A stretch of DNA of 64,000 bases from Iodobacter sp025352645 (GCF_033446605.1 NZ_JAWQUO010000005.1:62001-126000); one strand, 5' to 3'; counted from the first letter of the stretch, positions 21,037 through 29,911 are shown. Numbers and translations: made by a program. Notes: generated from the letters alone by a model not told the origin.

Positions 21037-22567
21037 CTTGTTATTCCGCCGTTTTGCCAGCCTGCTGTTATTGCTCACGCTGACTAGCCCTGCTCAGGCG
21101 GTAAGTAGCCTGCAAGAGTTTCAGGCCAATATTGCTGAGCTGATCAGCATCCGCACCGAAGCTTACCGCTTTGCCGAGCTGCATCAGATCATCGGCAATA
21201 GCGACATCCCCAAGTTAAATCGCCAGCAAAGCGAGCAGTTACGCGGCATTATTCAGCAGTATTTTGCGGTGCGCGCCCGCCTACTGCCCGAAGTAGAGCA
21301 TATCGCCCCCTGCTTCGCCCTCACCTCCCCCATCCGCCTAAACATACAAAAGCCCAGCACAAATGGTTTACCAGAGCTGTGTGCCACCGCCAAAAGCCGG
21401 ATGTGGGCACCCTCGCTGAATCCCTACGATGAGATAGGCAAAAAAACACTGCTTGATATTGAACGCGGCTTAGCCGCAGCGCTGGTGCTGATGGATAGCT
21501 ACGAAATTGCCATTGCGCCCTATGCGCAAAATGCAGAACTGCGCTATCTGCTTAATTACGACGTCAAAAACACCGTACAACTGGATCAATTAATCCGCCA
21601 ATATCGCTCGGGCGAGGTGCACGCTCAGCTACTGCTGGCCAGCAATTTGCTCGATCAATATTTTAAAATGCAGAGCGAAAGCAGCCAAATACCTGACGCC
21701 AATGAGCAGTATTTATATGCTCTAAGCCAAAGCACGGTTTGGTATGTAAATCAGCGCAAAAGCGCCCGGGGCAATCCGTTAGAAGTCACACAATTTATTC
21801 TTGAAGACTTTAATCAGCAGCGAAAAGTGGCCCAAAATACCCTCAGCTTTGGTCTGAGTTTTGGCTTTGGCCAAATGGTAGGCCTAGTGCAAACCCGAAA
21901 TGGCAAGTTAAATCGCCCCGATGCCAGCACCCTAAGCCAACTAGAAAGCGAAATGCGCCCGCTGGATATCCTGCTCGAAAAAACCCCTTTCCGCCTTACC
22001 GATAAAATGATTCCAGGCCACTACGGCCATATGGCGCTGTGGCTAGGGTCTGAAGCCGAGCTTAAAGAAATGGGCGCATGGGATGACATCCCTACCCAGT
22101 GGCAAGAACAAGTACGTAAAGGCAAACGCATCGTAGAAGCGCTGCGCTCTGGCGTTACCCTAAGCACGCTTGAGCACTTTATGAATATTGACGATCTGCT
22201 CGTGCTGCGCGATCAACGCATATTAAGCAAAGACTATCAGCGCACTGCCGCAATCACGGCGGTGCAGCAGCTGGGCAAAGAATACGACTTTAATTTTGAC
22301 GTCATGACGCACGAGCGCATCGTTTGCTCTGAGCTGGCCTACGTGGTTTTCCCCGATCTTGATTGGCCGCTGGCCCAAACACTGGGCCGCTACACCATCA
22401 GCCCAGATAATGTAGCCCAACTGGCAATGGGCGAGATGCCCATCTTTAGCCCTGTAATCATGTACCGTGATGGCAAGCGCGAAGAGGGCCAGTTGGAAGA
22501 AAAATTACTGGCGCTCATCTCAAGGGTGAAACACAGCGATGGAATAATCAACAACGCCCACCCATAA
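21023..22567 (+). CDS. YiiX/YebB-like permuted NlpC/P60 cysteine hydrolase, secreted
   Basis: This 514-residue protein has a signal peptide (LLFRRFASLLLLLTLTSPAQA), a helical N-terminal half of about 300 residues, and a C-terminal YiiX-type domain. That domain has PGHYGHMALWLG (His333/His336) followed about 100 residues later by RIVCSELAYVVF (Cys435). The His-before-Cys order is that of permuted papain-like NlpC/P60 enzymes, which hydrolyse amide or ester bonds in peptides or lipids. The start is the ATG at 21023. A TTG at 20990 would only extend it into the ceramidase gene. The 14 bp overlap with the ceramidase-like gene suggests a joint task. A polar substrate in the periplasm is inferred. 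Confidence 0.78.
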   Translation: MKLPDLLFRRFASLLLLLTLTSPAQAVSSLQEFQANIAELISIRTEAYRFAELHQIIGNSDIPKLNRQQSEQLRGIIQQYFAVRARLLPEVEHIAPCFALTSPIRLNIQKPSTNGLPELCATAKSRMWAPSLNPYDEIGKKTLLDIERGLAAALVLMDSYEIAIAPYAQNAELRYLLNYDVKNTVQLDQLIRQYRSGEVHAQLLLASNLLDQYFKMQSESSQIPDANEQYLYALSQSTVWYVNQRKSARGNPLEVTQFILEDFNQQRKVAQNTLSFGLSFGFGQMVGLVQTRNGKLNRPDASTLSQLESEMRPLDILLEKTPFRLTDKMIPGHYGHMALWLGSEAELKEMGAWDDIPTQWQEQVRKGKRIVEALRSGVTLSTLEHFMNIDDLLVLRDQRILSKDYQRTAAITAVQQLGKEYDFNFDVMTHERIVCSELAYVVFPDLDWPLAQTLGRYTISPDNVAQLAMGEMPIFSPVIMYRDGKREEGQLEEKLLALISRVKHSDGIINNAHP

Positions 22568-22599
22568 ACCCAGCGCCCATCCTCAAACAAAGAGAAAAA

Positions 22600-23406
22600 A
22601 TGCCCTTTACCAAAGACTCCCGTGAATTTGACGCCTTGGTTCAAGCCAACCCCAAGGCCATTAAAATCTTAGCCGAGGGTGATTCTTGGCTGGCTTATCC
22701 ACGGCAGTTTTTCTTATTTGGCAAAAATTCTAATATTGTTGATTGCCTAGGAGATAAGCCAGATATTGTGGCTTATAGCAGCTCAGAGAATGGCGACGAG
22801 GCGGTGGCCATGCTATGCGGGGAGCAAAAACTCGCCTTAATGAAAAGAATAAAACATACAGATTTTGATGTTATTCTTTTCTCTGGCGGAGGAAATGATT
22901 TAGTGGGCCGCTATGATTTTGGCTTTTTCCTGCAAAAAATGACCGGCAATGATTGGCAAAGCTGTATTCGCCATGAGCGGCTTAATAAAAAGCTCAACCA
23001 AATCAGCTTAAGCTATGAAGAATTAATCGAGCGGGCATTAGAGTTCTCTAGCAATAAAAAAATTAAAATTATTAGCCACAGCTACGATTATGCAATTCCA
23101 TCCAAAACAGGCTTTGAGCTATTTGATATCTTCCCCATGTCTGAATCATGGATGTTCCCCTACCTAAGCCAACTTGATATCAATCAGCATGAAGATCAAA
23201 AAAGCATTGCTAAATATATGCTGGTTAAATTCCAAGAAATGCTCTTAGCTTTAGAGGCCAAATACCCTCAGAATTTTTATGTAGTTCAAACACAGGGAAC
23301 ACTCAAAGAAAACCAATGGCGCAATGAAATACACCCCACGCCAGAAGGATTTAAAGTTATTTCTGAAATGATCTATAAGAAAATAAAAATGGCGCTTGCT
23401 AGCTAA
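22600..23406 (+). CDS. SGNH/GDSL-type hydrolase
   Basis: This 268-residue protein carries the SGNH blocks: AEGDSWLAYP (nucleophile Ser, block I, residues 27-36), SGGGNDLVG (Gly/Asn, blocks II-III, about residues 93-101) and NEIHPTPEGF near the end (His of block V; the usual catalytic Asp is replaced by Glu-Ile before His). There is no signal peptide, so it appears cytoplasmic. Substrates of the family are esters such as acyl lipids or acetylated sugars, and none can be named here. The gene lies 32 bp after the YiiX-like gene with AAAGAG before the ATG, so it may belong to the same transcript. Its codon use is more AT-rich than the yfa genes. Confidence 0.72.
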   Translation: MPFTKDSREFDALVQANPKAIKILAEGDSWLAYPRQFFLFGKNSNIVDCLGDKPDIVAYSSSENGDEAVAMLCGEQKLALMKRIKHTDFDVILFSGGGNDLVGRYDFGFFLQKMTGNDWQSCIRHERLNKKLNQISLSYEELIERALEFSSNKKIKIISHSYDYAIPSKTGFELFDIFPMSESWMFPYLSQLDINQHEDQKSIAKYMLVKFQEMLLALEAKYPQNFYVVQTQGTLKENQWRNEIHPTPEGFKVISEMIYKKIKMALAS

Positions 23407-23468
23407 AGCAGGGCTAAATAGCCTTGATTCTTCTGCAGAAGCACTGGCCGTGAATTAAATTTTTCTGT

Positions 23469-23510
23469 AGGATGGGCAAGCTTTTTTGCCCACGCGGAGC
23501 ATCCATGCTC
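23469..23510 (+). repeat. REP-like palindrome with a second adjoining hairpin
   Basis: GTAGGATGGGCAA with a loop and TTGCCCACGCG (stem 23473-23479 with 23486-23492), followed at once by GAGCATCCATGCTC (23497-23510). It lies downstream of the SGNH gene and could act as a terminator or mRNA stabiliser. Confidence 0.65.
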
Positions 23511-23593
23511 ATGAGTAAAAAAGTTACCTAGCCTAAGCCACCTTGCGCCATATTTCCAATTCAAACCTAAACTTCATTCAAGCAGAGCATTTC

Positions 23594-24130
23594 ATGGCAA
23601 ATATCATTGTGCTTTTTTCTAGCTCACGGCCAAACGGCAATACGCGCAATTTTATTAACCAAATAGCCGTACAACTAAAAACGATAGATGTTTCCCTAGA
23701 TATCATCGATTTGGAGCAATACCATTTCTCTGACTTTGATTATGAGCATAAAAATAAAAACGATGATTTTTCGCCTTTATTTGAAAAAATATTAGCCTAC
23801 CCAATTATAATTTTTGCTACACCGGTTTATTGGTACGCCGTGCCACCTCAAATGAAACGCTTTTTAGATCGTATTTCAGACTATCTCAGTTTTCCGCAAT
23901 TATTAGACAAAGGTCGCCAACTAAAAGGTAAAACCGCCTATATCGCGTGTACTTCAATCCAAAAGCAGGCTTCAGAAACCTACCTTAATGCATTTAAAGA
24001 AACCTTTGCCTATCTTGGCATGCAATATGGCGGATATATTCATGCCGATTGTAGCGAGGGATATCAAGCAGAGCCGCAAGAAAATGCAATTATAATGTTT
24101 AGCCATTTATTCAAAACACACAAGGCCTAG
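23594..24130 (+). CDS. Flavodoxin-fold NAD(P)H-dependent FMN reductase/oxidoreductase
   Basis: This 178-residue protein begins MANIIVLFSSSRPNGNTRNF, the first strand and phosphate-binding loop of the flavodoxin-like FMN reductase family (SSxRPxGNT). The segment IIFATPVYWYAVPPQMKRFL (about residues 74-93) matches the conserved (T/S)PxYxxxxPxxxKxFxDR region next to the flavin. It probably reduces quinones, nitro compounds or flavins in the cytosol, with unknown substrate. An upstream in-frame start at 23543 lies in the intergenic region and is less likely. The gene converges with gspK, 21 bp away. Confidence 0.8.
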   Translation: MANIIVLFSSSRPNGNTRNFINQIAVQLKTIDVSLDIIDLEQYHFSDFDYEHKNKNDDFSPLFEKILAYPIIIFATPVYWYAVPPQMKRFLDRISDYLSFPQLLDKGRQLKGKTAYIACTSIQKQASETYLNAFKETFAYLGMQYGGYIHADCSEGYQAEPQENAIIMFSHLFKTHKA

Positions 24131-24151
24131 GCTAGGCGATGCATCAAAAGT

Positions 24152-25072
24152 TCACTTTCTTCTCAGCCATACTATCCGTGGGATTTGATCGGCCTTACGC
24201 TCCAGTAGCGCTTGAAAGCTCATATTGACCCGCCCAAAGTGGGCATCGACTTCGCTGATAAAATAGCGGCTTTGCACCGATACTGCATCAGCGGACATGC
24301 CGGCTTGTAAGGGCTGCGGCAGGGCAAGCTTGAATTCTTCGATGCTTTTAAAATACTTGCCCGAGCGCTGTGCCACCACGCCACCTGCAGCAGAAACACT
24401 CAGCCCTGGAATAATCGCTGAAAGCACTTCAGCACCCGCAAAGTTAACATTGATAGGCGTTGCCTGCGGTAAAACGCTAATCACTGGCTCTAACTTAGCG
24501 ATCAGCTCTGGGGTAAAGCCACGAATGCGCGATAGGCTTTGGATATCTAACAAGCTGCGATTTGCAGCCCGATACGCCTCTGGCATCGCCAGATATTCCA
24601 CATCTTCGGCCCCACCGGGATAGCGCGTTAGGCTATCTGTGTCTTGCCAATCCACCAAGGCATTAGCCACATCCAGCGGTAAACCTAGATTTTGCAAGAG
24701 GCGCTGAAACGCGGCAAAACCCACCTCGTTAATAACGCCGTTTTGCACCACATTATTGATATTAAAACGTCCTTGCTGCTCTAATAAGCGCCCACCTACC
24801 TTACCTGCCTCAACCGGAATCGCAGGAATAGGAATATTCCAAGGCTCTAGCTGATGATCAATTTGATTATTGCGTGCGTCATCTCTTAAAGTAAGCCGTG
24901 CAAGATTAATCGAGGCGCGGGCAATGCCACGTGCCTCGGCCAAATCAAATTGATTTTCTAATTGCCGAAACCAAAGCTGCTGCCTCCAAGCAATAGCAAC
25001 CGCCAATGTAGTCACAAGTGCAGCGGTGAGCACCGCAGTGATAATGGCAACGCCACGTTGTTTATGCATCAT
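24152..25072 (-). CDS. gspK: Type II secretion minor pseudopilin GspK
   Basis: This 306-residue protein has the GspK-type N-terminus KQRGVAIITAVLTAALVTTLA, a prepilin leader and helix in which the usual GF is replaced by GVAI. The large globular domain contains the helix-hairpin-helix-like region expected for the tip pseudopilin (LVDWQDTDSLTRYPGGAED). GspK caps the I-J-K complex at the tip of the T2SS pseudopilus. Its ATG overlaps the gspJ stop (ATGA). It ends the cluster here. The gspL/M genes that usually follow are absent and a convergent unrelated gene comes next. Confidence 0.92.
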   Translation of the reverse strand: MMHKQRGVAIITAVLTAALVTTLAVAIAWRQQLWFRQLENQFDLAEARGIARASINLARLTLRDDARNNQIDHQLEPWNIPIPAIPVEAGKVGGRLLEQQGRFNINNVVQNGVINEVGFAAFQRLLQNLGLPLDVANALVDWQDTDSLTRYPGGAEDVEYLAMPEAYRAANRSLLDIQSLSRIRGFTPELIAKLEPVISVLPQATPINVNFAGAEVLSAIIPGLSVSAAGGVVAQRSGKYFKSIEEFKLALPQPLQAGMSADAVSVQSRYFISEVDAHFGRVNMSFQALLERKADQIPRIVWLRRK

Positions 25073-25653
25073 GGCAGGGTATAAATCCTTTCAACGCTGC
25101 TGTTGTCACTGAGGATGAGCTTGATTTTTACCCCGCGTGGTGGCGTTTTATTATTGCCTGCGGGGGGCCAGCTGGCTTGCCACTGGCTGGCGGTGTCTAA
25201 AAAAAACACCTCAAAGCCACGAATATTTTCCAGCAAACTATGCACCTGTGGCTCCGTCCTTGGGCCTAAATCCAGTGCATCCCACAGCAGCAGCTCTAGG
25301 CGGCTATCTTGCAAACGATAAGCCACATGAAACGCATCGCGATTACGATCTAAGCGGATCAGCTCTAAAGGTAGATCGCTCTTACGCTCCGGCTTATTGG
25401 TGCCACGCAGAGCAGGCTGCTCTACCCCGCCCTGATCTCGCCACGGTCTATCCACCGCTTGGCTGATGTCTTCTTCCATGCGATCAAACACGAGGGATAA
25501 ATCCCGCCAGCGTTTGGCCTCGGCGTCCAGCGCAGTACGTGTTTGCGCCACAGACTCTAGCCCTTTATAGGAAATCAACGTCACCACACTGAATACCGCC
25601 AAAGCGATCAAGATTTCCAGCAGGGTAAAGCCATGCTGCTTAGGGTTTGACAC
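25069..25653 (-). CDS. gspJ: Type II secretion minor pseudopilin GspJ
   Basis: This 194-residue protein has the class III leader KQHGFTLLEILIALAVFS (G/F cleavage with Glu at +5), then a pseudopilin globular domain with RWRDLSLVFDRMEEDISQAV, typical of GspJ. It forms the tip complex with GspI and GspK. The start is GTG (25653), and no closer ATG preserves the leader. It is separated from gspI by 188 bp containing a dispersed repeat, unlike the overlapping junctions elsewhere in this operon. Confidence 0.92.
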   Translation of the reverse strand: MSNPKQHGFTLLEILIALAVFSVVTLISYKGLESVAQTRTALDAEAKRWRDLSLVFDRMEEDISQAVDRPWRDQGGVEQPALRGTNKPERKSDLPLELIRLDRNRDAFHVAYRLQDSRLELLLWDALDLGPRTEPQVHSLLENIRGFEVFFLDTASQWQASWPPAGNNKTPPRGVKIKLILSDNSSVERIYTLP

Positions 25654-25716
25654 TAACCACTCACTTTAAATACGAGAAGAAAAAACCATTTATCCATAGG
25701 TATTACACAAGCCGAA

Positions 25717-25737
25717 TCTTGAACCACAGAGAACGCA
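25717..25737 (+). repeat. Copy 2 of the dispersed 'CTTGAAYCACAGAGAACGCA' repeat, between gspI and gspJ
   Basis: Matches 13776-13796 except for one base. It lies within the 188 bp gap (25654-25841) that splits the pseudopilin operon. I see no gene in that gap. Confidence 0.6.
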
Positions 25738-25841
25738 GCGGGCAGTTTCACGAAGGAAAGCAATGCCTATACCGCAGGAGTGCTGCTTGCCATGTCCTAT
25801 TCATCATGGACGCAGCAAGCGGGCCCCTACAAGCTACGCTA

Positions 25842-26213
25842 TCAATGCGGCACATGGGCCAGATAGCTCACCAGCGTGGCTACTGCGTGTTGATTATCAT
25901 CGCTACTAAATACTTTTATTTCGACACGGCGAAAGCTGCGGTTGGGCGAGCCGCCCGTTTCTACTCGCCAGACAAAATCCATCCCCGCTTGCGACTCTTT
26001 GCCCTCGGTAGAGCCAATATCAGGCCATGCACCCAGTGCCGCCAGCTCGTTTAAGCGGTTTTGTGCCACCCAGCCCGCGGCGGTGCGGCTTTTTAACTCG
26101 ATGGCGTTATTGGTGCTAGATAAAGTGGCTTTCATCGCCGCGCCCATGGCAATGGCAATCACGGCCAGCGCCACCAGCACTTCAATCAAAGTAAAACCTA
26201 GGCGCTTACGCAT
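25842..26213 (-). CDS. gspI: Type II secretion minor pseudopilin GspI
   Basis: This 123-residue protein starts MRKRLGFTLIEVLVALAVIA (cleavage after Gly6, Glu at +5), then AAMKATLSSTNNAIELKSRT and WVAQNRLNELAALGAWP, characteristic of GspI. It belongs to the pseudopilus tip complex. The length is usual. Its start overlaps the gspH stop by 8 bp, showing translational coupling. Confidence 0.92.
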   Translation of the reverse strand: MRKRLGFTLIEVLVALAVIAIAMGAAMKATLSSTNNAIELKSRTAAGWVAQNRLNELAALGAWPDIGSTEGKESQAGMDFVWRVETGGSPNRSFRRVEIKVFSSDDNQHAVATLVSYLAHVPH

Positions 26214-26706
26214 GCGGCATCACGGCAGCGGGCGCAGAAGCATCGGCTTGATGCACTTCAACCCGCCCCATTACATCGCCAATTAAATCTAAGCGGCTAT
26301 TATTTAAACGCAGCTGCAAAGTAAATGGCGCATTCACACCAGAAGGCTCAAACACTAAACGCTCACCTAAGCGCCGCTCGCGCAAGTTAACAGAAAACCC
26401 ATCCACCCTGACCTCTTCTAACACTCGAGGATTAAGCAAATCGTGTGCCGCAATGGATTGCCAATTGTTTTGCGCATCTTGCAGCCAAAATTGATAGCCT
26501 TGGCCATCGGATGACCAGGCAATGGCCTGCCCACTCGTAATCGCCTCATCCCGTGCCGATTCAAACAATGCAGCAAGGCGGCTGGCTTCACGCTCCACTC
26601 TTTGCCCATCGGATAAATCCAAACGCACCACGGCCAAGCCCATGATGATGCCAATAATAGCGAGCACCACGAGGATTTCAATCAAGGTAAAGCCTTGGTG
26701 GCGCAT
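26206..26706 (-). CDS. gspH: Type II secretion minor pseudopilin GspH
   Basis: This 166-residue protein starts MRHQGFTLIEILVVLAIIGI, a prepilin leader for the GspO/PilD peptidase, followed by a globular domain with RLAALFESARDEAITSGQ, typical of GspH/FimT. It links the tip complex to the GspG shaft. The ATG at 26706 is chosen: it shares one base with the gspG stop (TAATG) and gives the correct short leader. A TTG four codons upstream is not needed. Confidence 0.92.
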   Translation of the reverse strand: MRHQGFTLIEILVVLAIIGIIMGLAVVRLDLSDGQRVEREASRLAALFESARDEAITSGQAIAWSSDGQGYQFWLQDAQNNWQSIAAHDLLNPRVLEEVRVDGFSVNLRERRLGERLVFEPSGVNAPFTLQLRLNNSRLDLIGDVMGRVEVHQADASAPAAVMPHA

Positions 26707-27131
26707 TAGTTGTCCCAAGAGCCAATATCCGCATCCGTGCCTTCGCCGCCTTGCTGGCCATCGGCACCGTAGCTCATCACGTCGATTTCGCCTTTAATGC
26801 CAGGGCTTAAGAACAGATAATCCCCACCCCAAGGGTCTTTAGGCAGCTTTTCTAAATAACCGCCGGTTTTCCAATTATTAGGCAAAGGCGCTGCGCTTGG
26901 TTTTTCTACCAAAGCTTTTAAACCCTGCTCGGTGCTTGGATAACGGCCGTTATCCAGCTTATATAATTTTAAAGCCTGCACAATCGAGCGAATATCTTGC
27001 TTAGCCGCCACCACTCGTGCTTCATTGGGCCGATTCATAATCTTAGGCACCACCAAGGCCCCCAAAATAGCCAAAATAGTAATCACCACTAAGATTTCAA
27101 TTAAGGTAAAACCACTTTGTATTTTTTTCAT
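26706..27131 (-). CDS. gspG: Type II secretion major pseudopilin GspG
   Basis: This 141-residue protein has leader KKIQSGFTLIEILVVITILA, then LVVPKIMNRPNEARVVAAKQDI, YKLDNGRYPSTEQGLKALV and PKDPWGGDY, the hallmark sequences of the major pseudopilin. It ends with the Gly/Asp-rich calcium-site region (YGADGQQGGEGTDADIGSW). It polymerises into the piston-like pseudopilus. The start is the ATG at 27131; the GTG at 27143 would lengthen the leader. About 100 bp with an inverted repeat separate it from gspF. Confidence 0.95.
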   Translation of the reverse strand: MKKIQSGFTLIEILVVITILAILGALVVPKIMNRPNEARVVAAKQDIRSIVQALKLYKLDNGRYPSTEQGLKALVEKPSAAPLPNNWKTGGYLEKLPKDPWGGDYLFLSPGIKGEIDVMSYGADGQQGGEGTDADIGSWDN

Positions 27132-27160
27132 TTTTAAATGCACCCCTTTAAAAAAACAGA

Positions 27161-27239
27161 TTGTCCACGAAAAACACCACGTACACGAACAAAAAACCCC
27201 ATCATTTCAACCAAATTTGTTCGTGTTTTCCGTGGATAA
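27161..27239. repeat. Imperfect inverted repeat between gspF and gspG
   Basis: TCCACGAAAAACAC...GAAC (27164-27190, with about nine extra bases) is mirrored by GTTCGTGTTTTCCGTGGA (27219-27236). The arms are separated by about 28 bp. It could form a long hairpin in the gspF-gspG transcript and tune gspG expression relative to gspF. It resembles a small insertion repeat. Confidence 0.55.
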
Positions 27240-27244
27240 AGAAA

Positions 27245-28441
27245 TTATTTAACCAATTGATTCATTTCAAATACTGGTAATAAAATCGCCAATACAATCA
27301 CTAAGACCACGCCACCCATTAATAAAACCATTAAGGGGCCAAGCAAGCCGGTAAAGGTTGAAACACGGTTTTCTAATTCTTGCGTTTGCTGCGCGGCGGC
27401 TTTTTCTAGCATATGCTCTAGCCGCCCTGTGGCCTCACCACTGCCAATCAAATGAATCAGCACGGGCGGAAACATTTTGCTGACGGCTAGTGCTCTAGAT
27501 AAGGTCATCCCTTCGCGCACTTGCTTTGCCGCTTCAGCCACGGCATCCCTCAGCGGCAAGCTGCCCAATACACCGCTTACGGCCTGCATGGCGTTCAATA
27601 GGGGTACGCCGCTGCCAACCAAGATGGCTAAGGTGGATGCCAATTGTGCGGTATTGGCGGTGCGCTCAAAGCGCCCAATTAGCGGTAGCTTTAAACGCCA
27701 AGCATCAAACTGCCGACGCACTGCTGGTTTTTTTAAAGCGTGCCAGCCAGCAGCACTGGCTATACCCAAAAGCGTAAAGAATATCAGCCCCCAATCCCGC
27801 ACAAAGGAGCTAGCCCACAGCAGTAAGCGCGTGAGCAACGGCAGCGTTTGCTTGGCGCTTTGAAATACCGTCACCATCTGCGGCACCACCCAAGTCAGCA
27901 GCCCCACAATAACCAGTGCCGAAACAAACATCACCACGGCGGGGTAAATAAACGCCAAGCCTACTTTGGAAGCCAAAGACGCACGCGATTCCAAATAATC
28001 GGCCAAACGCTGCATCACCGCAGCCGCCTTACCGGACTCCTCCCCTGCACTCACAATGGTGCGATACAGTTCTGGAAACACTCTTGGGTGGCGCGATAAA
28101 GCTTGCGATAGCGATGAGCCCGCTAAAATTTCGCTACGCAGCGCGGCGACTAGCTGCTTTTCGCGCTCGACTTCGCTTTGCTCTATCAGCACAGATAGCG
28201 CCTGCTCAATCGGCAAGCCCGCATCCAGCAAAGTAGCTAGCTGGCGAGTCAGCAAAGAGAGCTTAGCTGTACCCAGCCCACGCTCGCCTTTTGCCCCATT
28301 AGAGGCAATCTCTTCTAGATCAGAAACCCACAAGCCCTGTTGGCGCAGCATACCCTTAGCCAAACGGGAGGTTTCAGCTTCAACCACACCGCGCGCAGCC
28401 TTGCCGCTCTCGTTCACTGCACGGTAGCGAAAAGCCGTCAT
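27245..28441 (-). CDS. gspF: Type II secretion inner-membrane platform protein GspF
   Basis: This 398-residue protein has the GspF fold: an N-terminal ~25-residue strand (MTAFRYRAVNESGKAARGVV), two repeated T2SSF domains (LLTRQLATLLDAGLPIEQAL and AQLASTLAILVGSGVPLLNA) and three membrane helices (about residues 165-195, 215-240 and 370-392). It is the inner-membrane platform that couples the GspE ATPase to pseudopilus assembly. Length is typical. It is first in the minus-strand set F-G-H-I-J-K. gspC, D, E, L and M are not in the window, so the system must be completed elsewhere if functional. Confidence 0.95.
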   Translation of the reverse strand: MTAFRYRAVNESGKAARGVVEAETSRLAKGMLRQQGLWVSDLEEIASNGAKGERGLGTAKLSLLTRQLATLLDAGLPIEQALSVLIEQSEVEREKQLVAALRSEILAGSSLSQALSRHPRVFPELYRTIVSAGEESGKAAAVMQRLADYLESRASLASKVGLAFIYPAVVMFVSALVIVGLLTWVVPQMVTVFQSAKQTLPLLTRLLLWASSFVRDWGLIFFTLLGIASAAGWHALKKPAVRRQFDAWRLKLPLIGRFERTANTAQLASTLAILVGSGVPLLNAMQAVSGVLGSLPLRDAVAEAAKQVREGMTLSRALAVSKMFPPVLIHLIGSGEATGRLEHMLEKAAAQQTQELENRVSTFTGLLGPLMVLLMGGVVLVIVLAILLPVFEMNQLVK

Positions 28442-28614
28442 AGCAAAAATCCTATAAACCTAATTGAGTGAACTGGAGTGAGCATTTATTGTTATTTTGA
28501 AAGGCACTAAATAGAAAATTAAACCATATAGATAAAAGCAGAATTTATGTATTGAAACAAAGCACTAAACTTATTTCCAGCACATTAATTCTGCCCTTCT
28601 TTAACGCCGTCTAA

Positions 28615-29466
28615 TCAAGAAAAAATCACTGTTTTCTTAGAATAAACCAGAATGCGATTTTCCAAATGAGCGCGTACCGCGCGGGAAAGCACCATTCTTT
28701 CTAAATCACGCCCTTTGCGTATCAACATATCAACGTCATCGCGATGCGAAATACGCATCACATCTTGCTCGATAATTGGCCCATCATCCAATACTTCAGT
28801 TACATAATGACTGGTTGCCCCAATTAACTTCACCCCACGAGCAAATGCACGATGATAAGGCTTTGCACCTTCAAATGCAGGTAAGAATGAATGATGAATA
28901 TTAATCACCCGCTGCGGATATGCTGCAGTAAATTCATGGCTTAATACCTGCATATAGCGAGCAAGCACAATTAAATCAATTTGATTGGCTTCCAGCAAGG
29001 CACGCTGAGCTTGTTCAGATTCAACTTTATTATCTTTATTCACACTAATCACATGAAAAGGAATGCCGTAGTAATCTGCCAAACCTCGGCAATCTTCATG
29101 ATTAGAAATAATCAAAGGAATATCACAGCGTAACTCACCGCCTTTATGCCTATGCAATAAATCAACCAAGCAGTGATCATATTTAGACACAAAAATGGCG
29201 ACTTTGGGGCGGCAAGCCGATAGAGCCACCGACCAGGTCATTTGAAAGCGATCTGCAATAGGCTGAAATGCGGGTTCAAACGCGCTCATATCTAAAGTAA
29301 AGTCAGTAACATCCCACTCTACACGCATCAGAAACAGGCTTTCTGTTTCATCTTGATGCTGATCAGCGTGAACAATATTGGCGTTATAGGTATACAAAAA
29401 ATTGGCGATTGCTGCGGATAAACCTTTTCTATCTGGACAACTAATCAGTAGTGTTGCGGTATTCAT
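28615..29466 (-). CDS. purU: Formyltetrahydrofolate deformylase PurU
   Basis: This 283-residue enzyme hydrolyses 10-formyl-THF to formate and THF, supplying formate for PurT-dependent purine synthesis and balancing one-carbon pools. An N-terminal ACT domain (TATLLISCPDRKGLSAAIAN, residues 3-80) precedes a formyltransferase domain with VINIHHSFLPAFEGAKPYH (catalytic Asn/His) and the catalytic Asp in VLDDGPIIEQDV. Length is usual. It lies between gspF (173 bp gap, nothing recognisable) and a small unknown gene, and seems to be its own unit. Confidence 0.95.
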   Translation of the reverse strand: MNTATLLISCPDRKGLSAAIANFLYTYNANIVHADQHQDETESLFLMRVEWDVTDFTLDMSAFEPAFQPIADRFQMTWSVALSACRPKVAIFVSKYDHCLVDLLHRHKGGELRCDIPLIISNHEDCRGLADYYGIPFHVISVNKDNKVESEQAQRALLEANQIDLIVLARYMQVLSHEFTAAYPQRVINIHHSFLPAFEGAKPYHRAFARGVKLIGATSHYVTEVLDDGPIIEQDVMRISHRDDVDMLIRKGRDLERMVLSRAVRAHLENRILVYSKKTVIFS

Positions 29467-29557
29467 TCAGTGACTCAAGTAAAATCTATTACTAATTCTA
29501 ACAGCAACCCTCGCCTTAAAACATCACCCCGTTCCATTGCGAGGCGATGTAAATCAA

Positions 29558-29911
29558 TTAAAACATAGCTAAACGCTTTTTTTGCTCTTCTCGGCAAAGC
29601 GCAGCTCTTGATTTTCCTGCATTTAGCAGTTGCTCAAATGGGGCACTAAAGCCATGTTTAGGTATTTTTGCCCGCCAAAACAAACCATCATTCGGGACTT
29701 CTATCAGTGAAAATGGATAGTCAAACATTGCGGCATAAATCGCCGTACCCACGCCGGCAATACGAGCGGGGTTGAAAGATTGACCATCTGGCCCCATCAT
29801 CTCGTGATCGATTGCCCTAAAGATAATGGCAATGGTTTCTTCTGCGGTCATCTCATCTAAAATAGCCATACGCGCCGCAGCAAGTAAAATCTCTTCGTGA
29901 ATCAAGTCCAT
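29558..29911 (-). CDS. Uncharacterised 117-residue protein
   Basis: The ATG at 29911 is preceded by GGGGGAG, a strong ribosome binding site, and the frame ends at 29558 (MDLIHEEILLAAARMAI ... KKRLAMF). It has no signal peptide or membrane segment. An acidic, helical first half (DEMTAEETIAIIFRAIDHEM) leads into a basic C-terminus. I do not recognise the family. It is divergent from trmL with 90 bp between the starts. The strong RBS and ordinary codon use support a real gene. Confidence 0.6.
   Translation of the reverse strand: MDLIHEEILLAAARMAILDEMTAEETIAIIFRAIDHEMMGPDGQSFNPARIAGVGTAIYAAMFDYPFSLIEVPNDGLFWRAKIPKHGFSAPFEQLLNAGKSRAALCREEQKKRLAMF

Noticed and set aside
25647..26054. A 135-codon plus-strand frame over the gspI-gspJ gap
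   Set aside because: It spans the gap and the antisense of gspI without an RBS or recognisable protein; the gap itself holds only a dispersed repeat.
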